Shown: one piece after another, positions 41,268 through 50,235 of the stretch
How positions within the stretch are numbered: position 1 is the stretch's first letter
How the letters are laid out: each line of letters starts with the position of its first letter
Source of the DNA: Prorocentrum cordatum
Taxonomy: Eukaryota > Sar > Dinophyceae > Prorocentrales > Prorocentraceae
DNA: 64,000 nt
Assembly: GCA_963575745.1 (NCBI GenBank)
Contig: CAUYUJ010000892.1
Coordinates: 222,766-286,765 of the forward strand
Direction of reading: 5' to 3'
Made by a program: the position numbers and the translations under genes
Notes under the pieces: generated by a model
What the model saw: only the letters and a program-made list of their open reading frames with translations
What the model was told of the DNA's origin: nothing
The model's database searches: none

Positions 41268-41369
41268 TGTGATTATGATGAGTTTTAGCGCAATGGCAAA
41301 AAGGGGCCCCTACAGGTCAAGCGGCAGCGAGTGGTGCATATACACACGTGAAACATGCACTATCTCACA
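41268..41369 (-). repeat. Copia-A 5' LTR (102 bp)
   Basis: Starts TGTGATTATGATGAG and ends ATGCACTATCTCACA; pairs with 31032-31131. Confidence 0.87.
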
Positions 41370-41446
41370 GTACTGTCGCCGTGCATGTTTATCCCCGTGT
41401 TCTGTATCAGGACCAGCCCTGTGCCGATCGGGCGTTGCGTTGCGTT

Positions 41447-41493
41447 GCCAAGAAACCCAGGGCACCCTGTAGGCAAGCAGGGTGTTTCTTGGC
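41447..41493. repeat. Hairpin with a 7-nt bulge
   Basis: GCCAAGAAA and CACCCTG, separated by the bulge CCCAGGG, pair perfectly with CAGGGTGTTTCTTGGC. The loop is about 8 nt. A diverged relative lies at about 19305-19350. Confidence 0.75.
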
Positions 41494-41664
41494 ATGGGTC
41501 TCCACTGCACCCGCGACCCACCCACATTGCTGACGAATGCGCAGGGCTCGTTGTGCACGGTGTTCGAAAAATCGGCGCCTGCGGCGGGCTTCTTCAGAGC
41601 ATCGCACGACTGCCGACGACCCCGCCGCACCCTCACTCCTGTTCGGAACTGCGGGGTGCTACGT

Positions 41665-41788
41665 CAACTTTCGAAGCTCCGAGCTGATTTTCTTGGACCG
41701 CGGCTGGACCGCATTCCCTGGCGCGCGGAACCACCGCCAGGGGAGTCCAGCGCAGATCCAAGAAATCCGCGCGGAGCTTCGACAGTTG
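41665..41788. repeat. Fold-back element, 45-bp arms plus apical stem
   Basis: Left arm 41665-41709 (CAACTTTCGAAGCTCCG onward) is complementary, with a few mismatches, to right arm 41745-41788. The apex adds a perfect CCCTGGCG (41716-41723) with CGCCAGGG (41735-41742). The whole 124 bp can fold as one long hairpin. The right arm sequence also occurs near 21035. Confidence 0.8.
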
Positions 41789-41959
41789 ATTATGCGCATG
41801 CAACTTGGGATATTCGAGCGACGGCGACGACGGAGAATCCGACATCGCGAAAAATCATGGGCGGAGCCCTGGATTTCGCAGCATTTTCTGAGCCGGGCCG
41901 ATCTGTGATGGTTCCAGGGCCCGAAACCGGGCGAGAACTGGAAGCCTTCCAAGTGGGTC

Positions 41960-42135
41960 AAGTAGATGGGGTCGGAGGAACGCGCCGATTCGCTGATGCA
42001 TCGCCGACGTATAGGCCGTGCATCGCCGGTGTATCGGCGACGTCGGCGATGCATCGGCGACGTCGGCGTGGCGAAAATCTGCCTCCGCACCGAGCCGCAT
42101 CGCAAATGCATCAGCGATGCATCGCTGAAGCCGGG
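41960..42135. repeat. ATGCAT-rich dispersed repeat, copy 2
   Basis: Matches 21595-21750 and 45055-45215: AGATGGGGTCGGAGGA, a run of GATGCATCGGCGACGTCGGC units, GCGAAAATCTGCC, then CATCGCAAATGCATCAGCGA. No gene. Confidence 0.75.
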
Positions 42136-44950
42136 GTCCTTGGTGGTTGCTGGCCGGGGGGGCGAAGAGTGGGGGGCGAAGATACGGGCACCCTGCGCGC
42201 CCGTTTCGGGCACCAGGGGGCCCCTTCAGGGCACAGGTGGTGCCCCTTCTCTTCCCCCTCCCCATGTTATCGCCCCCCCAGCACGCAGCGCTCGAGGCCC
42301 AGATCTGGGCGAAGGCTTAAATCGGGCCTGTTCCCCTACAGGGGGATCTTGGGCGAACCAAAAAAAACTCACAAATATGCTAAAAAGATCCCTATACGAT
42401 TTTTAACATTTTTGAATATTCCCCCTGTGGAGGGACAGGCCCGCCTTAAGCGGTGTAAAGAAGTTGCGACGCCAGGATCTAATGAGGGGGAGACGGCGCT
42501 GTGGCCAGCGGGCGGAGCGGCCACGCTCTGCGCCGAGGCCACCGCTTCTTCACACGTCCCCTCGCAGCGTCCGTAGCGGCGGGGGGGTGGGGATCGGGCC
42601 TACGAGCGCCAGCATGCTTTGAGCTCAGAGGAGGAGGAGGAGGAGGAGGAGGAGGAGCAGCAGCAGCAGCAGCAGCAGTAGACGATGCAGGAGGAGGACG
42701 AGGACGAGGAGGAGGAGGAGGACGAAGACGGGGAGGAGGAGGAGGAGGAGGAGGAGGAGGAGGAGGAGGAGGAGGAGGAGGAGGAGGAGCCCTAGCTCCC
42801 CCCTGCGGGCCCTCCTCCTTTTCTTCTCTCCTCCTCTCCTGCGTCCCCCCTCTTGGGGGGGTGCGTGGGCTTTGGGCTACCCTCTCTGCGTGGCTCGTGG
42901 TCTGGGGGTTCCTCGTCGCCGCCGTCTCCATCCTGCTCTATCTCGCCTTATCCCCGAGTGTAGGCATCGACTCTCTTGCCTGAGGAAGAAGACAAGGAGG
43001 AGGAGGAGGAGGAGGAGGAGGAGGAGGAGGAGGAGGAGGAGGAGGAGGGGGGGGAGGGAACATTGAGCTAACGGCGATGCATCGCTAGTAGGGGCCCGAC
43101 AACCGACCCCGCCCAGGGACGTGCGGATTTTCTGCCGAGGGTCATCGCCGATCCATCGACGATGCATCGCCGATTCCGGCTCGACGTTTCCCCCCCGGAG
43201 CCTATCCCGCCCTACCGTTGCCCCTGGCGCTTACGAGCAGCAAAGCATGCCTGTCAGCACCAGGTCATGCCTGTGAGCACCGCGCCTTGCCCGCGGGGGA
43301 ACTGGCACTCCCCTCCCCCCCCCACATACGTTCGGTACGGCAAGTTCGTGTCGTGCCGACTTCGGCATTGGTTTCTGACACTGCGAGCATCGATCAACCT
43401 GAAACAATCGACCGTGTCCGAAACGATCGTTCAACATCGACCGGTTCTGGCTCGCCTGGCGCGGCAAAGCAGATGGGACCACACCACCATGAGGGCCCTT
43501 TCTGGCTCGCCCTGGTGTGGCCCACCTGTTTCGCGGCGTCCCGCTCGTGATGGCACAAGATCTGTCAACATCGAATCGGGAAATCGAATCGAATCGGCCC
43601 CTGCGTCGGATAGGGCCGCTTTGACACGGCGTCGATATCGGATCGGATCGGCTGCAACAAGATGCACAACAGCGCCATGCATCGAGTCGCATCGGATCCT
43701 GACTATTTGAATCGAATCGAATCCTGCCAGCGGGAACTGATCTCGACTCGGATCGATCGGATCGAAATGGACCCTGTAGCGCTTCTCCCTCCTCCTCCTC
43801 CTCCTCCTCCTCCTCCTCCTCCTCCTCCTCCTCCTCCTCGCGCGAAGCGGGGCTGCCAATCTGGGCCCGCAGCCCAGCGTTGCATGCGTCCATCGCATTC
43901 CCCATGTCCACAGCACCTCCGGGAGGCCAGGAAGAGCACACGGCACACAGGCTTCTGAAGTCCGCGGACGGCCTCTGCGCTGGCGGCTCCGAGCCGGAGC
44001 CCAGAGAGATGGGGCCCTGAGAGCGAGTGGTCTCTCCTCCTCCTCCTCCTCCTCCTCCTCCTCCTCCCTCCTCCTCCTCCGTGAATGCCCCCGAGCAACG
44101 GTGGCCTCCTCAGTGCGGCCTCCACGCTGCGCAACAATCGGAACCTCGCCTGAAATCAGGACTGGACCCCTGGACCCAGTCTCCGAACCGGATCGACCTG
44201 TGGTGGCCCCGGGGCCCGAAAACAGGCCCTCGCTACGGCTGGGGCGGCCTTCTCCTGCGCTCACAGAGCGACAACAGTCCAACCCAGGAGGAGGAGGAGG
44301 AGGAGGAGGAGGAGGAGGAGGAGGAGGATGGAGGAGGAGGAGGAGGAGGCGGAGGAGGAGGGGAAGGAGGAGGAGGAGGAGGAGGAGGAGGAGTTTGATA
44401 TTTCCAGCCCAGCAGTCACCGAGGCCTCCGGAGGCTCGAGAGATCGAGAAGCTCGAGAACCTCGAAGTCATCGAGAGGGTCATCGCGAACCTCGAGAAAG
44501 TCGGCAGGGAAAAACCTCGAGATCATCGGTCCTCGGACAGCCAAGGGGCGGAGGGGGGTTCAGGCGCGCCCCGCTGCAGCCGCAGGGTGTGCAGGACGCG
44601 GCTGCATCGAAAGCCTCGGGCCTCGAGGGAGCGAGGAGGTCGAGGGTGAAACCGTCCAGCGGGCGGTCCTCAGACCTCGAGGGCGGCCCTCCGACCTCGA
44701 GGACAGAAGAGGAGAGGGGGCCGTCCACAGGCGACCGAAGCTCGGGACCCGCGTGCTCTTCTTCCCCTGGCCTCCGTCGCGTGCTGCCAGAGATGTCCCC
44801 AGCCCAGTGTCCCCAGGATCTCAGAGGAGACCCCCGCGGCCTCCAGAGCACCAGTCACGAGGCTTCAAAGGCCCCTGGAGAGAAGTCGGGCCTGTCCCTC
44901 TACAGGGTGAATATTCTCAAATAGATTTAAAAAAATAGTCTGGGAACGAT
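42136..44950. other. Microsatellite-rich intergenic DNA
   Basis: (GGA)n at 42628-42790 (with an AGC block), 42995-43048 and 44287-44393; (CCT)n at 43788-43839 and 44033-44080. 43565-43770 is enriched in GAATC/GATCG words. 44430-44705 holds seven CTCGAG sites. Long open frames here are Gly, Glu, Ser or Pro homopolymers. One short stretch, REIEKLENLEVIERVIANLE near 44450, would be coiled-coil but has no further support. Confidence 0.65.
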
Positions 44951-45054
44951 TCTTTGATCATTTTTGAATGTTAGTGGTCAATTGTTGTGGCATTTCGTCC
45001 CAAATCCGCCTGTAGGGGTACACGCCCGATCTAACCCTGGAGGCCTCCCAAATT

Positions 45055-45215
45055 GGGTTCGATCAGATGTGGCCGGAGGATCGCGCCGCATCGCCAATGC
45101 ATCGGCGATGCATCGGCGATGTGTCGGCGACGTTGGCGATCGCCGTCGTCGGCGTGAAGAAAATCAGGGTCCACATCGAGCCGCATCGCCAATGCATCGA
45201 CGATCCTTCGACCCC
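45055..45215. repeat. ATGCAT-rich dispersed repeat, copy 3
   Basis: GCCGCATCGCCAATGCATCG, several GATGCATCGGC units and the GAAGAAAATCAGGGTCCACA block align with copies at 21.6 and 42.0 kb. Confidence 0.75.
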
Positions 45216-45419
45216 AGATGGTCGGACCCCATCGGGAAGGCCTGGGTGGCCCTACCGGGGCTCCTAACTGCAGAAAAAAAGCCGGGGACAACGTTCAGAG
45301 CAGGGCGAGTTGAGACAACGGCAGCTCAGAATAGATCCCTGAACTCTCCCCGGGTCCAGACGCGCCATGTTTTCGATCTGCGCCCAGCCATGGCGACGAG
45401 GACACCCCCCGAAGTCCAA

Positions 45420-45610
45420 CTACCGTCGTCTCACCTGGGCGACGACGAGAAACGGGTCTTACATGAGATGGCATAGCGACCTTACGCGGTGGCTAACGCG
45501 GGCCGCCAACGCGGCGCGCCAGATTGGAAACGAGGGCGCCCACGCGAGACCTTCCGCGGGCAGCTTACGCACGAATGTCCACGCGGTCGAACCCGTGTGT
45601 TTGCGTCGTC
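45420..45610. repeat. AGCGACCTTACGCGG dispersed repeat, copy 2
   Basis: Shares ACGGGTCTTACATGAG and AGCGACCTTACGCGGTGGCT with 24430-24560. The same family appears inverted at 63660-63780, just before a gene start. 45610-45895 has no recognised feature. Confidence 0.65.
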
Positions 45611-45894
45611 TCACGTGGCCCACCTCGGGAATATGGGCCGGGGAAACCTTTCTGGCAGCCCCCGCCTCCGAGGCTCGCCAGCCGAGCCGCGCCGCCCTTG
45701 AGGGGGACGAGCCGCCTTCCTCCCCGCCCGCGCAAGGAGATCGCCGCCCGCCGCGGCCGCGCCCTGCGGAGCCCAAAAAAACTGGCTGAGGCGGGGAAGC
45801 GAGCGAGAATGGGACGCATAAGGACACAATAATACTGTGTGCATATGTTGGCGACGCCCGTCCAACCCGCTACAAAATGTCTCGACGTTCACAC

Positions 45895-46690
45895 TCGCTG
45901 GCCCAACGTGCCAGAGGCGTACTAAAATCTCAGGTAAGAGTTCAAGAATGTTTCTAATTCGCGCGCGCGTGGCGGCCCATGGGGGTTCCCGGACGAAAAG
46001 TACCCTGGAAAGGTCCCGGCAAGGCCCTGGCAAGGTCCTGGCAAAGTCCCGGCAGGGTCGGGCCAGAGATGCAAGAACTCCTAGGCGCGGCCTCGGGGGC
46101 CCCCCAAGCGCTCCAATGGGGCGCCAAGAAGGTGGCACGCCCCACGGCCTCAGGCCAAGAGCGTGCCGACACGGCCCACGAAGCGCCCAAGAAGCTCCAA
46201 GAGGGTTCCGAGAGGACTTCGAAAAGTCTCCGAAGGATCACAAATCATTGATTTCACTCTGGTTGTCGGACGCTTTGGCGGTATCGCCTTTTCGACCTTC
46301 CAGTCGCCCTGGACGGCCCAAGAAGCCACACGATCGCCCCAAAACGGCCCAAAAAGCATCGAATAGGGCCCCCACATGGCCCAAGATGGCCCAAAGACGG
46401 CCCTAGATGCCTCCAGGGGGCCCAGGCCCAGAGGGGCGAACAGACATTTCGAGCCCTCGGCCCCAAAAGGCGCCCGGGCCCCTCAAGAGCCCCCCAAGAG
46501 GCCCCAAGAAGCCCCCAAGGGGTCCCCACAACAAAAAAAAAAAAAAAAAACCCTAACAGGCCCCCGGGAAATCCCAAGGGGCCCTTAAGAAGCCCCCGAA
46601 ATGCTCCCCAGGGGCCCCCAAACTATTCCCCTGAGACTCCCTAGAGCCCTCCGAAGAGACCCAAGAAGCATCCACGAAGACTCTGATCCA
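45895..46690. repeat. CAAGA repeat family, copy 3
   Basis: Contains the GCGCGCGTGGCGGCCC head, the CGGCAAGGTCC tandem, CAAGA runs, a diverged core at 46245-46320 and an 18-A run at 46533-46550. Its far end, CGAAGAGACCCAAGAAGC to GACTCTGATCC (46650-46690), aligns with 53598-53640. Confidence 0.8.
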
Positions 46691-47086
46691 CAACCCAGGT
46701 ACGTTTCGAAACTCTGCTGGGTTTTTTGGGGGCCATCTGGGCGCCCTCTGCGGCAGTCGATCGGCTCTCTTCGACACGGTGCGGGCCACAACTCCAAAGA
46801 TCTCCTCGAGGACGGTCCTGCCTGCCCCCCGCGGGTACGAGCACACCACCACGCAACCCCTACGGGGTAAGCGAAACGGCAAAATCCGCCGGCCCATTTG
46901 CGGGGCCACCAGGCTGCGAAGATTGCAGCTCCCTGTTCCAGTTGCAGTTTCCAGTTTCCACTGTTACAATCCTGCTATTTTGCTTCCTACTTGTAAAGTG
47001 TTGCTGAACGCGCGAGAGGGGGACCCCCAAACCAGTTTTTTACCACGCCCAGATAGCGTTGTCTGAATTATTGGGGGGGCGTGGGA
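46691..47086. other. Spacer, no feature recognised
   Basis: Mixed composition with only short frames. Confidence 0.5.
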
Positions 47087-47310
47087 CATGTAAAAATACT
47101 AAATGCTCGCGTCCCCGAAGTCATAGTCTTCAGTAAATTACGCCGCATCCCCCGTAAATTACTCAATGCTCGCGTCCCCGAGATCATACGCCCGCGTAAT
47201 TTACACAATGTTCGCGCACCCGAGGCCATAAGCCCACGTAAATTACGAAATACTCGCGCCCCCGAAGCAATGAACCCTTGAAAATTATACAATATGCGCG
47301 TCCCGCGCGC
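47087..47310. repeat. 42-bp tandem repeat (about 5 units)
   Basis: Units such as GTAAATTACTCAATGCTCGC followed by GTCCCCGAGATCATACGCCC recur with a 42-bp period. 42 bp equals 14 codons, so the minus strand stays open as LRGLMASGARTLCK-type repeats. Confidence 0.85.
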
Positions 47311-48000
47311 GGAATGGTGCGCGCGCAAACCTCCGCCGCCGTGGCCTTGCGTGGCTCGATCAAACTTTCGAAGCCTCGCTCAGCGGTTCAACCGCCCCCC
47401 CCTCCGACGCCACCCGCCCCGCGCTCGCCCCCGCAGAGGGCCCGACGCCCCGTTCGGGGCAATGGAGTCGACGCAGTGCTTAGATTCGCACACGCCCCCC
47501 CCCCCGTGACCAAGGTCCAGAGCGCTTGCGCCGGCGCCTGCGATGACAGAGCGATGCCCGCGCCTTCGTGTTTGGCACGCTGGAGGCGCCTGCGCTCTAC
47601 CATGGGCGGCGCCTGTGACGGTAATGCCGATGCCCGCAGCGCCAGAGCTAAAACCGCGATGGCGAAGAGATGCCAGAAATGCCGGCGCCCTATAATTTGA
47701 CGCGCCGGCGGCGCCTGCGCCTGGCCGCGCGCAACGCCCGCGCGGATAAATCGACAGCCCCCGCAGTACTTGTGCTGACAACTCGATGGCGGGGCGACGC
47801 CTGCACCATATCATTAGACGCGCTCGCGGCGCTGGCGCCGAGCCATGTCCAGCGACTGCGGTGATGAAGCGACAGCGCCGCGCGCGATAGCACCGCCATG
47901 GCGGGGCCATGATTGCGCGTACCAATTGACGCGCCTGCGATGCCTGCGCCGAATCACGCGCACTGAACCCCAGGCACTGGCGGGAGCGGGCGGTGGTTGG
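47311..48000. repeat. Diverged ~110-bp tandem repeat, GC-rich
   Basis: Blocks ending in TTGACGCGCCGGCGGCGCCT-like sequence recur near 47695, 47810 and 47920. Each is preceded by a CGATGGCG or CCATGGCG block. No gene is recognised. Confidence 0.5.
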
Positions 48001-49090
48001 ACCGCGCGTCCTCGGCGCAACGTCGCTGGTCTTGCGCGGAGCAGGCAGCAACCACCTGGGCGCGGAAGGAATCGGAACCTGCGCTCGAGAGGTCAACCTT
48101 CGGCCATCTCAAAGGCGCGCCCACCTCAGCTGTTAGGTCGTGGAGCCCATACCAGTCGCTCCGATTTTGGGCTGACATTCGGCATCGGAATATGGAAGTC
48201 ACGATGTAGCGAAAATCGCCACCGACGGCATCGCCGTGGATGCGAAGATGACGGCGACGGCTGTGATGGCGATAGCGACGAGGCAACCCTCGCGGCCGCG
48301 ATCACGATAAGCTACATTGCACCCCGTCACGCGGACCGGCTCCAAGTATGGTGTCAGTGCTTCGTCTGCAGAGTAGGATGAAAATGTTTGGGTGACGCTG
48401 ATGCGCAGCCCAGAAAACGAGCTGAGGACGGGGGAAAGGGCGAAATGGCGAAAGGGCGCGACCCATCATTGCGAGGCAACGCTGTGGTGGGATAGTGGAC
48501 GAGGAATATGGGCTCAGAGGGGCAACGAAGTTTCGACCATCGACGTTTTCGTCGGTTCTCGGCAGCCTCCCGGCCTCGGGATGCCTTCCAGCGGCTGCGC
48601 CTCACCGAGAGCGTGCCGAAGGTTCCCAGGTCGTCCCGAACGGCCGCCAGAGGCCCGAGGTAATGACCCAGAAACAGAACACGAAGGAACCAACTCAGGA
48701 AAGGAAACATCGAAAGGGAATCGGCGGCAATTTGCCGTTAGATCGGCGACAGGCCGTCGATTGGCAAAACCGCATGGCCCTGGGCGGGGTGGGCTATCAG
48801 GCACCTACTGGCGATCGATGGGCGATTGGGAGTTGATGCTCGGCGGCGCGCTGCAGAAGGGGGGGAAGCGAGAAGGACGGCATTCTATGCTCAGAAGGCG
48901 CGGAGGGCCTCTGCGTCTTCGTGGAAGTTGGTTTGAACCTTCCCCGAAGACACAGAAAACGTCCCAGAATCGGGGGCGTCCAAAAGGGGGGCGTCCTAGA
49001 GGGGGGTGCAAAGCATGGCCGGCGGCATGTGCGCGGCCCCGGGGGGGAAGGGGGCCGGGACCTTTGGAATAAGAAAAGTCGCTACGCAAT
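48001..49090. other. Intergenic, one unsupported ORF
   Basis: A 226-codon plus-strand frame (48392-49072) is open but Gly/Arg/Pro-rich, overlaps equally open frames, and shows no domain. I do not call it a gene. Confidence 0.5.
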
Positions 49091-49097
49091 CTGAGGA

Positions 49098-49243
49098 GAT
49101 ATCATGGCCCCCGCCATGATATCCACACACACACACCCCTAGTCATCACCCCCCTCTTTCGGGGGCGAGCATACATGGATTAACGATCCATGGATTTGGC
49201 GGGCGGTCGCCAAATCCATGGATTGGGGGAGGTGCCCTCCCCA
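49098..49243. repeat. Cluster of three hairpins
   Basis: GATATCATGGC-CCCC-GCCATGATATC (49098-49123) is perfect. ATCCATGGATTTGGCG (49186-49201) pairs perfectly with 49208-49223 over 16 bp around the loop GGCGGT. A third, imperfect stem GGGGGAGG/CCCTCCCC follows at about 49225-49242. A (CA)n tract lies at 49123-49136. Confidence 0.85.
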
Positions 49244-49259
49244 AAATGCGGTGCCGCCT

Positions 49260-50112
49260 CGTTCGGCGGTGGAAATCCGCGATTTCCCATGGAAACGGGA
49301 CCCACCACTAATCCACGCCCCCTTGTTTCATGGTTGCGATCGCCTGACTCTTTGGCGCCTCCGACAGAGAGCCAGAGGGCGTCCGAGAAGCCTCGCAGCC
49401 TTCTGAGAAGGCCTCCCCCACTCCCTCCACCCCTTGGAGCGCCGCCGAGACGCACCCTCCACCGAGCCTATCCCCTGACTTGCCATCGCTCGGACGCCCA
49501 TTCCCCGTGAATGTTTCGGCTTCGCGCGTGTTTTCTGCGCAAGATGATCCAGGATGCTCCTCGATGGTCCTCGCCGAGCAAAATGCACACGTCCGAGCGA
49601 TGCCGAGGTGGTGGGCCGACGGCTCGGAAGCGCGCGCGCGCGAACGCCGACCGACCGAGGGCCCAGAAGCCACGCACGGGAAACCTCCACGCAGGCGTGT
49701 GGCTGTTGGCAGAGCGAGTGCTGAATGTGCTATCCGTTTCCAACTGTGCGTTCTCAGCACTGCGCGTTGTACTCTCGGGCTTCAAGTGGCCCTGGAAAGA
49801 CCGTTCCTTTGCTCTTTCCGTGTCTCCGTTTCTTTGCCGGTTCCAGGGTTCCAGAGACGGTTCCAATTCCGTCGCCGTTGTTGTGCCGGTTCTGCTTATG
49901 GTTTTAATCCTGGAGCCGTTGTGTTTCAGCTCCTGGTCGCCATTTCCAGCTCGAAAGAAGCACTCTTTCGGAAAACGGCCCAGCCGTCTCCGCGGCCAAG
50001 TAAGCTCTCGGGCCCGTAAGAGGCAAAGCTGCGACCCAACTACAGTGAAGGAGATGAGCTCGAATCGAGCCCAACACACCATGACTCACGCTTGATTCGG
50101 AACAGTCATCGG
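49260..50112. other. Spacer, no gene recognised
   Basis: Mixed GC-rich sequence. 49350-49450 shares CCTTCTGAGAAGGCC and GCGCCGCCGA with the 24.2 and 53.75 kb regions. Confidence 0.5.
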
Positions 50113-50235
50113 CCAGACCTAAGGAACGATACATAAGGAACGAAGAGCCTGTTTCCAAATCAGGAACGATACATAATACATAATGCATAAGGAACGATGA
50201 ATAACTCATGCAAACCTAAGGAACGACCGAGCCCC
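50113..50235. repeat. AAGGAACGA interspersed repeat
   Basis: Five copies of (TA)AGGAACGA within about 115 bp, several followed by TACATAA. It marks the start of a stretch with lower GC. Confidence 0.7.

Larger units (their letters stand above)
31032..41369 (-). mobile_element. Copia-A: complete Ty1/copia-like LTR retrotransposon, degenerate
   Basis: Read on the minus strand: 5' LTR (41369-41268), primer site, gag, zinc knuckle, an unresolved stretch, integrase, RT, RNase H, 3' LTR (31131-31032). Integrase before RT is the copia order. Both LTRs start TG and end CA. The flanks are TTACT on the left and GTACT on the right, a 5-bp target duplication with one mismatch. The LTRs differ by about five substitutions plus a few indels in 100 bp, so the insertion is old, in line with many frame breaks. 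Confidence 0.85.

Noticed and set aside
42501-42983. Polyglycine and polyproline frames over (GGA)n
   Set aside because: Translation of microsatellites; no unique sequence supports a gene. The frames over 59.6-60.0 and 62.6-63.2 kb are rejected for the same reason.
48392-49072. 226-codon open frame
   Set aside because: Composition is that of the local GC-rich DNA, competing frames are equally open, and no domain or leader relic is present.
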